Shown here: positions 25,241-33,866 of the stretch, in pieces
Position numbering within the stretch: position 1 is the stretch's first letter
How the letters are laid out: each line of letters starts with the position of its first letter
Assembly: GCA_020054095.1 (NCBI GenBank)
Contig: JAGVMA010000050.1
Span: 1-64,000, forward strand
Length of the DNA stretch: 64,000 bases
Source: Bacteroidia bacterium
GTDB taxonomy: Bacteria > Bacteroidota > Bacteroidia > JADZBD01
Direction: 5' to 3'
Position numbers and translations under genes: made by a program
The notes under the pieces: model-generated
The model's database searches: none
What the model was told of the DNA's origin: nothing
What the model saw: only the letters and a program-made list of their open reading frames with translations

Positions 25241-26581
25241 ATGAAAAAAACACTCCTGTATTTTATTATCCTGCTCCCTTACTCAAAAGCTGTTTCACAA
25301 AACTGGCTGGATGTCGGTGGCGGTGTGTATCATTCAATATTCAATCCGCAATATGTGCACAACATTGAAGCTGATACAACTAATAGCAAAATATACGTTT
25401 GTGGAGTTTTTGACATGGCTGGCAATAATACAGGCTACCGCAATATAGCCTGCTGGAATGGATTGAGCTGGGATTCATTAGGAAATGGTATGTCTTTTTG
25501 TGGTGATTTAAAAATGTATAATGGCGACCTTATTGTGTATGGCAAAAAAAATAATACGTCTAATTATGAAATACTTAAATGGAGCAACCCTGGCTGGAAT
25601 CAATTAGGAACAACCGGAAAAGTAGTTGGAACTGGGGTTTATGAGTTTCTTGTTTTTAACAATGAACTATACGCAGCAGGTAAATTTGACACTATTGATG
25701 GTGTGCCTGCAAAAAATATCGCTAAGTGGAATGGGGTTTCTTGGAGTGCTTTGACAGGTGGCGGCACTAATAATAAAATTGAAAATTTATGTATTTATAA
25801 TGGAGAGATTTATGCTTGTGGCTCATTTACAGTGGCAGGATCAACTCCAGCATCTTATATTGCCAAATACAATGGTACAAATTGGGATAGTGTGGGTGCA
25901 GGAACAAACTCGCAAGTGCTTGACATTTGTGTCTATAATAATAAATTATATGCAACAGGAAATTTTAATATTGCAGGTACAGCAGTTGCAAATAATATTG
26001 CTTCATGGAATGGGGCTTTGTGGTCACCCGTTGGATCTGGATTGAATTCGATGGGTACGGGGTTATGTGTATTTAACAATAAACTATATGTAATGGGGCA
26101 ATTCAGCAGCCCTAGTTCACTTATTGCCGAATGGGATGATAACACTTGGATGCCTTTAGTAGGCGGGGGAGTTAGCATGTCTCCTTCTGCCGATGCAATG
26201 GTTGTTTTAAACAATGAGCTGTTTGTAGCGGGAAATGGTTTTTATTTTGCTGGTACTACTCCAGTTAAAGGAGTTGCCAAATATTCTTTACCCGTAAATA
26301 TCCAAGAAGTATTCTCAATCAAAGTAATGCTCAATCAAAACGCACCCAACCCATTTAATAATGAAACAACAATTAATTATTACTTGCCTGAGTTTAATTC
26401 TTATGCACAAATGGTGTTTTATGATAATACAGGAAAAATTATAAATACTATTGATATTGCAGAGAAAGGCAAAGGGCAAATAAATATTAAAGCCGAAAAT
26501 TCAAGTGCGGGTGTTTACACATATACCATTATAGTAGATGGAGAGATAATTGACCGCAAGAAGCTAGTCTTAGTGAAATAA
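25241..26581 (+). CDS. Kelch-like beta-propeller protein with T9SS domain, paralogue
   Basis: 446 residues, starting 12 bases after its neighbour. Signal peptide (LLYFIILLPYSKAVSQ), then the same propeller repeat (IYVCGVFDMAGNNTGYRNIA, LYAAGKFDTIDGVPAKNIAK, IYACGSFTVAGSTPASYIAK, LYATGNFNIAGTAVANNIAS) and a T9SS domain (LNQNAPNPFNNETTINYYL ... SAGVYTYTIIVDGEIIDRKK). Similar to the upstream gene along its whole length, including WLDVGGG/WDDVGGG after the signal, so the pair arose by tandem duplication. The sequences have diverged well beyond recent duplication. Confidence 0.87.
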   Translation: MKKTLLYFIILLPYSKAVSQNWLDVGGGVYHSIFNPQYVHNIEADTTNSKIYVCGVFDMAGNNTGYRNIACWNGLSWDSLGNGMSFCGDLKMYNGDLIVYGKKNNTSNYEILKWSNPGWNQLGTTGKVVGTGVYEFLVFNNELYAAGKFDTIDGVPAKNIAKWNGVSWSALTGGGTNNKIENLCIYNGEIYACGSFTVAGSTPASYIAKYNGTNWDSVGAGTNSQVLDICVYNNKLYATGNFNIAGTAVANNIASWNGALWSPVGSGLNSMGTGLCVFNNKLYVMGQFSSPSSLIAEWDDNTWMPLVGGGVSMSPSADAMVVLNNELFVAGNGFYFAGTTPVKGVAKYSLPVNIQEVFSIKVMLNQNAPNPFNNETTINYYLPEFNSYAQMVFYDNTGKIINTIDIAEKGKGQINIKAENSSAGVYTYTIIVDGEIIDRKKLVLVK

Positions 26582-26589
26582 CACAACCA

Positions 26590-27156
26590 TCATTTGCTAA
26601 CAGAAATATAATCAGCAAACTGCTTAAGCGAATTTACCTGCATATCTACTAAGGCATGCTCATCAGCAGATAAAGGATTTTTTGCGCTGATGTAAACTGT
26701 TTTCATTCCTAATGATTTACCAAATTGCATATCGGTAATAGAATCGCCAACAATAATGCTTTTATTAAAATCAATAGCAGGGAAATCTTTTTTTGCTTGC
26801 AGGCCCATGCCTGTGTTTGGTTTTCGGCATGGGTTGTTATCTGCAGCCAGTGCCGGGCAAAAATAAATTTCATCTATTCGGCCACCGTTTTGCTCAATAA
26901 TATCTTGCATGCAGCCGTGTGTAAAATTCAAATCATTTTCAGTAAAAACACCTTTGCCTATGCCTTGCTGGTTAGTTACAACCAAAATAGTTGCAAACAA
27001 AGGGTTAACCATTTTCATTGCATCGAACACACCGGGTAAAAATTCAAAATCTTTCCACTGGCGCACATAATCGTTATCTATTTTACGATTAATAACACCG
27101 TCTCTGTCGAGAAAAAGTGTCCAAGTTTTATCAATATTAAAATTTCGCAAATTCAT
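26590..27156 (-). CDS. gmhB: D-glycero-D-manno-heptose 1,7-bisphosphate 7-phosphatase
   Basis: 188 residues from the ATG at 27156 (an earlier start at 27210 adds an odd hydrophobic tail and is unlikely). HAD-IIIA phosphatase: nucleophile block FLDRDGVINRK, then VVTNQQGIGKG, CRKPNTGMGLQ and IIVGDSITDMQFGKSLG. It removes the 7-phosphate from the heptose bisphosphate. Of the four Cys/His zinc ligands in E. coli GmhB, only two seem kept (the Cys of YFCPA and the Cys before RKP); the His is Ala and one Cys is Asn, with a shortened loop. It is last in the heptose operon and overlaps the guanylyltransferase gene by 20 bases. Confidence 0.92.
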   Translation of the reverse strand: MNLRNFNIDKTWTLFLDRDGVINRKIDNDYVRQWKDFEFLPGVFDAMKMVNPLFATILVVTNQQGIGKGVFTENDLNFTHGCMQDIIEQNGGRIDEIYFCPALAADNNPCRKPNTGMGLQAKKDFPAIDFNKSIIVGDSITDMQFGKSLGMKTVYISAKNPLSADEHALVDMQVNSLKQFADYISVSK

Positions 27157-27838
27157 CTTTTGCTCTTTGGTAATCGTAAGGAATACCAATATCAATAAAA
27201 TAGCCATCACTTATGTAAGCGTAAAAATTGAGCGCTTGACATTGCTTTTCAAAAAAATCTTTTTCTATTGAAAACGCTTCTTGGTTTTCTGTTCGCGCAA
27301 AAGCATTTTTATTAAAAATATATACTCCACCATTTATAAAACCAGTTTGTGTAGTGCCTGTCTTTTCTTTAAATGATGTTATTCGGTTTTCGGAATCAAA
27401 CAAAACAGTTCCGTAACGCGAAGCATCATTTACTTCGCGCAAAGCAATACTAACATCTGCATTAGCGGCAATATGCCTGCGCAGCATTTCGGCTAAATCT
27501 ATTTTAAAAAACGAATCGGCATTGGCAACAAGCACATTATCGGTATTGGTTTGTTGCATAGCTAATGCGATGGCGCCACCTGTGCCAAGCGGAGTTTTTT
27601 CAATTGCATATTTTATTTCGTGTGCCGAAAATTGGTTGCCAAAATAATTTTGCACCACCTCCGCTTTGTAACCAACTGACAAAACGATGCTATGCACAGG
27701 ATAAGTGGTAATGTATTTTAGCAGATGTTCTAAAAATGGTTTGCCGTTTATATCGGCCATTGGCTTTGGAACATCGGCCACTACTTGTTGTAACCGTGTG
27801 CCAAAACCACCTGCGAGTAATATTACATCGCAGTTCAT
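27137..27838 (-). CDS. hddC: D-glycero-alpha-D-manno-heptose 1-phosphate guanylyltransferase
   Basis: 233 residues. NTP-transferase fold with the signature LLAGGFGTRLQQVVADVPKPM at the N-terminus, PLGTGGAIALAM, and an NADSFFKID metal-binding block. By sequence alone it could be any sugar-1-phosphate nucleotidyltransferase; its position between gmhA and gmhB and after hddA identifies it as the enzyme making GDP-D-glycero-alpha-D-manno-heptose. It overlaps gmhA by four bases (ATGA-type junction). Confidence 0.88.
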   Translation of the reverse strand: MNCDVILLAGGFGTRLQQVVADVPKPMADINGKPFLEHLLKYITTYPVHSIVLSVGYKAEVVQNYFGNQFSAHEIKYAIEKTPLGTGGAIALAMQQTNTDNVLVANADSFFKIDLAEMLRRHIAANADVSIALREVNDASRYGTVLFDSENRITSFKEKTGTTQTGFINGGVYIFNKNAFARTENQEAFSIEKDFFEKQCQALNFYAYISDGYFIDIGIPYDYQRAKDEFAKF

Positions 27839-28422
27839 TTTTTAGGGAACAAATTATTTTCTACCATTTCGCATAAAATATGCCCAACTAAAATATGCGA
27901 TTCTTGTATACGCGGAGTATCGCTGCTTGGTACATTTATTAAATAGTTAGATATAGTTTTCATTTTTCCGCCCGTATCGCCAGTAAAACTTGCAGTTACC
28001 ATGCCTTGCGTGTTCGCCTGTTCAAGTGCCTTAATCACATTTTTAGAATTACCGGAAGTGGAAATACCGATAAGCACATCGCCTTTTTTACCAACTGCTT
28101 TTATCATGCGCGAGTACACTTCATCGTAGCTGTAATCGTTAGCCACTGCTGTTAAATAAGATGTGTTTACATGCAATGCTTCGGATGGCAAGGGGTCCCT
28201 GTCGGTGTAAAATCGGCCAGATAATTCGGCTGCTAAATGTTGCGCATCGGCAGCGCTGCCTCCATTACCGCAAAACAAAACTTTGCCACCGTTTTTAAAT
28301 GCGGTTGTAATTTCATCGGCAAGTTTGGCAATGGTGCTTATTAATAAATCGTTAGCCAATAGCTGTTGTTTTACAGCTATTGATTTTGCAATTCTGTCCT
28401 TCACTAAATTTATATTGTCCAT
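27835..28422 (-). CDS. gmhA: Sedoheptulose-7-phosphate isomerase
   Basis: 195 residues, family length. SIS-domain isomerase converting sedoheptulose 7-phosphate to D-glycero-D-manno-heptose 7-phosphate, the first committed step of bacterial heptose synthesis. Visible signatures: FCGNGGSAADAQHLAAEL with FYTDRDPLPSEAL, GISTSGNSKNVIKAL (phosphate loop), and the late SSDTPRIQESHILVGHILCE carrying the catalytic Glu/His. Overlaps hddA by 13 bases and hddC by four, so translation is coupled. Confidence 0.94.
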   Translation of the reverse strand: MDNINLVKDRIAKSIAVKQQLLANDLLISTIAKLADEITTAFKNGGKVLFCGNGGSAADAQHLAAELSGRFYTDRDPLPSEALHVNTSYLTAVANDYSYDEVYSRMIKAVGKKGDVLIGISTSGNSKNVIKALEQANTQGMVTASFTGDTGGKMKTISNYLINVPSSDTPRIQESHILVGHILCEMVENNLFPKK

Positions 28423-29432
28423 GTTGTTAATCCTTCTTTGGTGAATGAATATCTACGGCAACGACCGCCAAATTTTTCGAGTGATTTTATAACATCAAAT
28501 CGTTTGTTATCTGGGCAATAAAAAATCATGAAACCTCCGCCACCGGCTCCTGAAATTTTACCGCCTGTGGCGCCTGCCTTTATTGCTGCGCTGTAAATGT
28601 CATCAATGAGTTGGTTAGTGATTCCCTCGGTCATTTTCTTTTTATGCTGCCAGCCAAAATCTAAAATTTTTCCTACTTCATGTATTTTTCCTTGCAGCAG
28701 CGCTTCTTTCATCATCACTGCTTGTTCTTTAAGCGAGTGCATAGCTGCAATAGAACTTTCTTTTTTATCGCTCACGTTTTTTTTCTGTGCCTCAATTATG
28801 TTAGACGAAAGGCGACTTGTTTCGGTATAGTAAAGCACTAAATTGTGCGAAAGCTCTTGCAAATATTCATCGCGCACACGCAATGGATTTACAATTACTT
28901 TTCCTTCTTTATGAAATTCCATAAAGTTAACTCCGCCAAATGTGGCTGCATATTGGTCTTGTTTGCCGCCTGCCATTTTTAAATCGAGCCGTTCAATATC
29001 GTAAGCTAACTGTGCAATATCGTATTCGCCAAGCGGTAATTTAAGCCACTCCACAAATGCTCCAATAATGGCTACCACTAAAGTGGATGAAGTACCCAAG
29101 CCCGATCCGGCAGGTGCATCTACAAACGTGCTAAGCCGGAACGCTAATTTTTTTTTGCTGAATTGTTTTACTATTCGGTTGTAAACTCCTTTGTGTAAAT
29201 CTAATCTGCCATCTATGGTTAATTCATTAGCTGATGTAAACGAATATGACTCTTTTTTGTCAATCGCAACTAATTCTATCTTATCACCATCGAGCAGCTC
29301 GATGGTTGCATAAGCATATAAACTAACTGTTCCATTTAAAATGGCTCCGCCAAATAGATCGGAATAAGGGCTAACATCAGTGCCACCACCTGCCAAACCA
29401 ATCCGTAAAGGAGCTTTACTTCTTATTAACAT
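28410..29432 (-). CDS. hddA: D-glycero-alpha-D-manno-heptose 7-phosphate kinase
   Basis: 340 residues, GHMP kinase. Motif 1 is RIGLAGGGTDVSPYSD, motif 2 the ATP loop PAGSGLGTSSTLVVAI, motif 3 the GKISGAGGGGFMIF near the C-terminus. It phosphorylates the anomeric alpha position, which commits the pathway to the GDP-heptose branch rather than the ADP-heptose (HldE) branch. First gene of the four-gene operon hddA-gmhA-hddC-gmhB. Upstream on the minus strand is a near-consensus TAATTTCG, one base off a -7 box. Confidence 0.93.
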   Translation of the reverse strand: MLIRSKAPLRIGLAGGGTDVSPYSDLFGGAILNGTVSLYAYATIELLDGDKIELVAIDKKESYSFTSANELTIDGRLDLHKGVYNRIVKQFSKKKLAFRLSTFVDAPAGSGLGTSSTLVVAIIGAFVEWLKLPLGEYDIAQLAYDIERLDLKMAGGKQDQYAATFGGVNFMEFHKEGKVIVNPLRVRDEYLQELSHNLVLYYTETSRLSSNIIEAQKKNVSDKKESSIAAMHSLKEQAVMMKEALLQGKIHEVGKILDFGWQHKKKMTEGITNQLIDDIYSAAIKAGATGGKISGAGGGGFMIFYCPDNKRFDVIKSLEKFGGRCRRYSFTKEGLTTWTI

Positions 29433-29542
29433 AATTAGTGGCGAAATTAACGAAAATGCGCCACAAGTACTCGCAAGGTTTTAAAAACCAGAATGTGCAA
29501 AACTGCTTTTTTTACCATCATACACATGTTACAGAATTAGTT

Positions 29543-29550
29543 TAAGTTTG
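29543..29550 (+). promoter_or_regulatory. Candidate -7 box TAAGTTTG
   Basis: Exact TAnnTTTG match 26 bases before the ATG at 29577, a normal leader length, in the 144-bp gap between divergent hddA and the LamG/T9SS gene. No strong -33 TTTG at the expected spacing. Confidence 0.45.
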
Positions 29551-29576
29551 CGCCCTAAAACTAAAATCAAAAAAAA

Positions 29577-31190
29577 ATGAAAAAAATCTTTACTCTAATT
29601 AGTTTAATGTATTCGGCAATCTGTTTCGGGCAAGCAGTTCCGGAAATATTGTATTATAAATTTGATGGTACAGGAACTGTAGTTCCGAATTATGCATCTA
29701 TTACAACTCCTGCCAATGATACTGCTAACATACAAGGTACAGGCATGACACAAGGCAATACCGGCCAATGCGGTGGCGCTTTAGTAGGTACCGGGACAAG
29801 TGGTGGTACCGATTTTGTGAATACAAATTGGACTCCAAACTTAGGCACCGGAAGTTGGACACTATCTTTTTGGACCAGCAATATTGTGCCAAGTGCTACA
29901 CTATGGTACATTTTAGGAGATATTAACACTGCTGGCTTTCGTTGTTTTACAAATGGAATAGCTGGCCCCAATAATTGGATTTTACGTGGTGCAGGGCTAA
30001 CTGATATATATATAAACGGAGGAGCAACAACGGGATCAAACTTAAACACATTTGTATATGACAACTCTTTAAACAATGTTAAAGGTTACTTGAATGGTGT
30101 TTTAGTAACCACTGTTGCGCAAACTGCACCAAACTTAACTGGAACAGGACCACTAAAAGTAGGAGCATACGCTACAAACGCTAATTTAAATGGCAAAATG
30201 GATGAGTTCCGCCTTTATAACCGTGCATTAAATGCCACTGAAGTAATGGAATTATTTAACAGAACTGTTACCAATACATTAAGCACAACTGCATGCGGCA
30301 GCTATACTGTGCCAAGTGGCGATGAAACCTATACCGCCAGCGGAACTTATATGGACACAATTCCGAGAGTGTATTGCGGAGATAGTATTTTAACAATTAA
30401 CCTTACCATCAATAACCCATCGAGCAGCACACAAACTGTTACTTCTTGCAACAGCTATAACAGCCCGAGCGGAATGTACACTTGGACAAGCTCAGGCACG
30501 TATAACGACACCATTGCTAACACAATAGGTTGCGATAGCGTTATTACTTTTAACTTAACGATAAACACAAATACTACAAGCACTATTTCTCCAACGGCAT
30601 GTTTCACTTACACTGTTCCGAGTGGAGATGAAGCATACACTGCAAGCGGTATGTATATGGATACGATTGCTAACACTATGGGTTGCGATAGTATTCTTAC
30701 AATTAATTTAACTATCAATTCTGTTGATACATCAGTAACATTAAGCGGAGCCACATATACGGCAGGTGCATCAAATGCTACCTACCAATGGATTGATTGC
30801 AGCAATACACAACCAATTAATGGCGCCACAAATCAAACATACAATGCAACCGCTAACGGAAGCTACGCTGTAATTGTAACTCAAAATAATTGTACTGATA
30901 CATCAGCGTGCTACAGCATTCTAAGTGTTGGAATGAAAGAAAACAATTTGCTTGGCAATGTTTCGTTTTTCCCGAACCCTACCAATGGTAAATTAAATGT
31001 GCAGCTATCAAACAAGCAAACACGTTTAACAATTGAAGTAAGTAACCTATTAGGTGAAGTAACACAAAAAATAAACTTATCAAATACTCAAAATTTCTCT
31101 TTAGATATTCAAGGTAATGCTGGTTTATACTTTGTTAACCTTATTGCTGAAGATGGTACAAAAACCATTTTGAAAGTAACTAAACAGTAG
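29577..31190 (+). CDS. LamG-domain surface protein with T9SS domain
   Basis: 537 residues. Signal peptide (MKKIFTLISLMYSAICFGQ); a LamG/concanavalin-like domain at ~25-235 (SWTLSFWTSNIVPS, KVGAYATNANLNGKMDEFRLYNRALNATEV, the closing block typical of LamG_3); three 51-residue Cys/Ser/Thr-rich repeats at ~238-385; an Ig-like stretch (ATYQWIDCSNTQPINGATNQTY); and a T9SS type A domain (VSFFPNPTNGKLNVQL ... GNAGLYFVNLIAEDG). LamG domains commonly bind carbohydrate, so a surface adhesin or glycan-binding protein is likely. It stands alone with its own promoter candidate and terminator. Confidence 0.88.
   Translation: MKKIFTLISLMYSAICFGQAVPEILYYKFDGTGTVVPNYASITTPANDTANIQGTGMTQGNTGQCGGALVGTGTSGGTDFVNTNWTPNLGTGSWTLSFWTSNIVPSATLWYILGDINTAGFRCFTNGIAGPNNWILRGAGLTDIYINGGATTGSNLNTFVYDNSLNNVKGYLNGVLVTTVAQTAPNLTGTGPLKVGAYATNANLNGKMDEFRLYNRALNATEVMELFNRTVTNTLSTTACGSYTVPSGDETYTASGTYMDTIPRVYCGDSILTINLTINNPSSSTQTVTSCNSYNSPSGMYTWTSSGTYNDTIANTIGCDSVITFNLTINTNTTSTISPTACFTYTVPSGDEAYTASGMYMDTIANTMGCDSILTINLTINSVDTSVTLSGATYTAGASNATYQWIDCSNTQPINGATNQTYNATANGSYAVIVTQNNCTDTSACYSILSVGMKENNLLGNVSFFPNPTNGKLNVQLSNKQTRLTIEVSNLLGEVTQKINLSNTQNFSLDIQGNAGLYFVNLIAEDGTKTILKVTKQ
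30294..30750 (+). repeat. Three 153-nt in-gene repeats
   Basis: The Cys codon opening each unit (CGSYTVPSGDETYTASGTY, CNSYNSPSGMYTWTSSGTY, CFTYTVPSGDEAYTASGMY) is at 30294, 30447 and 30600, an exact 153-nt (51-codon) period. Each unit ends in GCDSILTINLTIN or a close variant, with the first unit reading YCGDS. The first and third copies are more alike than the middle one. Similar short Cys-bounded repeats occur in Bacteroidota T9SS cargo. Confidence 0.85.
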
Positions 31191-31210
31191 CGAGTAGAAT
31201 TGTTATTTTT

Positions 31211-31256
31211 AAAAAGTCCCGTCATCCTGAGCTTGTCGAAGGAACGGGGCTTTTTT
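31211..31256. terminator. Bidirectional terminator containing a REP-like palindrome
   Basis: Left arm AAAAAGTCCCGT (31211-31222) pairs with ACGGGGCTTTTT (31244-31255), 12 bp with one G-T pair, loop of 21 nt. The loop (31223-31243) carries CCTGAGCTTGTCGAAGGA, itself palindromic around CTTGTCGAAG. It ends in T6 and lies between the convergent LamG and lysA genes, overlapping the lysA stop. Works on both strands by symmetry. Confidence 0.8.
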
Positions 31257-32400
31257 ATTCGAAATAAACTGCCTTGGCTTTGTTACGCAAATTGTATTGC
31301 GATGCCATTACCTCGCTGTAAGCACCTGTGGTGCGTAGTGCAAAGTAATCGCCACGTTTGGTTTCGGGTAACATTAATGCTTTAGCAAAACAATCGGAGC
31401 TTTCGCAGATTGGACCAACCACATCGTAGCGTTGCAGGGGTAACTGAGCTTCATTTGCGTTTGATAAATTTTCAATTTTATGATACGATTGGTAAAGTGC
31501 CGGGCGAATTAATTCTGTCATACCGGCATCGAGAATTATAAAATTGGTATTTATTCCATTTTTAATGTAAAGTACTTTAGAAATTAAGCTGCCGCATTGC
31601 GCCACTATTGCTCTTCCCAATTCGAAGTGAATTTTTTGGCCTGGACGCACTTCTAAAAACTGGTTAAATAATGCGAAATACGATTTAAAATCAGGAATTG
31701 CATTTTCATCGGGCTTGTGATAATCTACACCTAAGCCACCGCCCACATTAATGTGTTCTAAATTAATTTTATGACTCACAAACCAGCTTTGTATTTCGTT
31801 CACTTTTAAGCAAAGCGATTTGAACGCAGATAAATCGGTGATTTGCGAGCCAATGTGAAAATGAATGCCTATTAGTTTCACAAAGCTAAGCCGCTTTAGC
31901 TTTTCTAATAATTCTTCGAGTTCCCAAAGATTAATTCCAAATTTATTTTCTTCTAATCCGGTGGTGATGTACTTGTGTGTATTGGCATTTACATTAGGAT
32001 TAATGCGCAAAGCAATGGGTGCTACTTTGCGTTTTTCGCTTGCAATTTTGTTTATCACAACTATTTCTTGAACCGATTCGCAATTGAAACAAAAAATATT
32101 ATTGTCAATTGCCGTACTTATTTCTTCATCGGTTTTACCCACTCCTGCAAAAACGATTTCACTGAATTTATTTTCCACAGCTCTTAAAACTTCGTTGCCA
32201 CTCACACAATCTGCACCCAATCCGGCTTGCTGTATAATTGTAAGTATTTCGTTATTTGAATTTGCCTTTAATGCATAATGCACCCGGTAGCCATATTTAT
32301 CCGACTCGGCTTTAAGCGCACTAATTGTTTTCCTTAGCAAACCTAAATCGTAATAATAAAATGGCGTGGGTAACTTGTTTATTTTATATACATCAATCAT
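31255..32400 (-). CDS. lysA: Diaminopimelate decarboxylase
   Basis: 381 residues. Fold-III PLP enzyme making L-lysine from meso-diaminopimelate. The PLP lysine lies in VHYALKANSNNEIL near residue 45; HFHIGSQ, a GGGLGVDYHKP phosphate-binding loop, and the C-terminal CESSDCFAK and FALRTTGAYSEVMAS blocks (with the catalytic Cys/Tyr from the partner subunit) are all visible. It is slightly shorter than the usual ~400-420. Downstream of lysC by 13 bases, so lysine biosynthesis genes share a transcript. Confidence 0.94.
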   Translation of the reverse strand: MIDVYKINKLPTPFYYYDLGLLRKTISALKAESDKYGYRVHYALKANSNNEILTIIQQAGLGADCVSGNEVLRAVENKFSEIVFAGVGKTDEEISTAIDNNIFCFNCESVQEIVVINKIASEKRKVAPIALRINPNVNANTHKYITTGLEENKFGINLWELEELLEKLKRLSFVKLIGIHFHIGSQITDLSAFKSLCLKVNEIQSWFVSHKINLEHINVGGGLGVDYHKPDENAIPDFKSYFALFNQFLEVRPGQKIHFELGRAIVAQCGSLISKVLYIKNGINTNFIILDAGMTELIRPALYQSYHKIENLSNANEAQLPLQRYDVVGPICESSDCFAKALMLPETKRGDYFALRTTGAYSEVMASQYNLRNKAKAVYFE

Positions 32401-32413
32401 TGTTCACGGAGAA

Positions 32414-33730
32414 TTACAAATTAAACAAACCTTTATTTAAAGCTACCAGTGCATCTTTTTTATACTTGGTATCAACCAGCACCGAAACATTATTTTCGCT
32501 GCCTCCATAAGAAATCATCCGGAGCGGAATATTTTTCAGCGAATCGAAAATTTTTCCGGCCATACCTTGTTTTTCAGCCGCAAAACTACCCACTACGCAA
32601 ACTATAGTTTGATTTTGATCAACTTCAACCGTGCAAAATTCGCGCAATTCATTAATTATTGATTCTAAGTTTTTATCGCTATCAATTGTAACCGATACAG
32701 CTACTTCAGATGTAGTAATCATATCAATAGGTGTTTTATAGCGTTCAAAAATTTCGAACACGCTTCGCAGAAAACCATACGCCAATAACATTCGCCCTGA
32801 TTTAATATTGATTGCTGTAATTCCATCTTTTGCGGCAACTGCCGTAATACGATCGGTTACTGCGCTTTCTTTAATTACAGTGCCTTGCGCCTTTGGCTGC
32901 ATGGTATTTAAAAGCCGAACAGGAACATTTCTTTTTTGTGCCGGCAACACACAAGTAGGATGCAAAATTTTTGCTCCAAAATAGGCAAGCTCAGCTGCCT
33001 CATCAAAACTTAATTCGGTAACCGGAAAAGTTTTTTCAACGATGCGTGGGTCGTTATTGTGCATGCCGTCAATGTCTGTCCAAATTTGTATTTCGGGCGA
33101 TGTGAGCGCAGCACCAATAAGTGTAGCCGTGTAATCACTACCTCCTCTTTTCAAATTATCTATTTCGCCAAAAGCATTGCGGCAAATGTAACCTTGGGTA
33201 ATAAACAGATTAGTCTCGCCATGTTTTGCAAGTTCTAACTTTAAATTTTCTTCAATGTATTTTAAATCGGGTTCGTCATTAGCATCAATACGCATAAAAT
33301 TTAATGCCGGTAACAAAACCGATTTTATTCCAATTTCTTCGAGATAAAAATGCTCCATAGCCGTTGATAATAATTCGCCTTGCGCCAAAATTGCTTTTTC
33401 TTCATTGGCCGTAAACATATCGAGCGTGAATGAGCGAATAAAATCAAAATGATTTTTCAATAATTCTTTCCCTTTGTTAAGTGTTGTTTCTTGCGAATAC
33501 AATTCAGTTAATACGGCTTGGTATCTCTTTTCCAATGTATTAATCAAATCATTTGCCTTGCTGTTTTCTTTTGCATATAAAGCATTTGCAATTTCTACCA
33601 ATGCATTGGTAGTTCCGCTCATGGCAGATAGCACAACAATTTTAGGAGCGGGCGAGTGAATGAGATTCACTAAATTTTTCATTCGCTCTGCCGAACCCAC
33701 CGATGTTCCTCCAAATTTTAATACAACCAT
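32414..33730 (-). CDS. lysC: Aspartate kinase, monofunctional
   Basis: 438 residues from the ATG at 33730; a TTG nine bases upstream is also in frame, but MVVLKFGGTSVG is the normal N-terminus. It phosphorylates aspartate at the head of lysine, threonine and methionine synthesis. Kinase core: KFGGTSVGSAERM, VLSAMSGTTNAL, LKRGGSDYTATLIGAAL, WTDIDGMHNNDPR. The C-terminal ~130 residues contain two ACT domains (GITAINIKSGRMLLAYGFL and NQTIVCVVGSF), so feedback inhibition by lysine or threonine is likely. Upstream of lysA. Confidence 0.94.
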   Translation of the reverse strand: MVVLKFGGTSVGSAERMKNLVNLIHSPAPKIVVLSAMSGTTNALVEIANALYAKENSKANDLINTLEKRYQAVLTELYSQETTLNKGKELLKNHFDFIRSFTLDMFTANEEKAILAQGELLSTAMEHFYLEEIGIKSVLLPALNFMRIDANDEPDLKYIEENLKLELAKHGETNLFITQGYICRNAFGEIDNLKRGGSDYTATLIGAALTSPEIQIWTDIDGMHNNDPRIVEKTFPVTELSFDEAAELAYFGAKILHPTCVLPAQKRNVPVRLLNTMQPKAQGTVIKESAVTDRITAVAAKDGITAINIKSGRMLLAYGFLRSVFEIFERYKTPIDMITTSEVAVSVTIDSDKNLESIINELREFCTVEVDQNQTIVCVVGSFAAEKQGMAGKIFDSLKNIPLRMISYGGSENNVSVLVDTKYKKDALVALNKGLFNL

Positions 33731-33760
33731 ATTTAACAATTATTAACAATTAAAAGCGGA

Positions 33761-33768
33761 CAAAAATA
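33761..33768 (-). promoter_or_regulatory. Candidate lysC promoter -7 box TATTTTTG
   Basis: On the minus strand, exact TAnnTTTG match about 30 bases before the lysC ATG at 33730. A TTG lies 17 nt further upstream as a possible -33 element. This is one of the better promoter candidates in the window. Confidence 0.45.
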
Positions 33769-33866
33769 GATAAAACGAACTAACACAATATCAAAAAAAA
33801 CTATTTTTACAAGCGTATGATACATCCCGCCTCAACGCTTCAAAAATCCGAAGTAAATTAAAAGCA

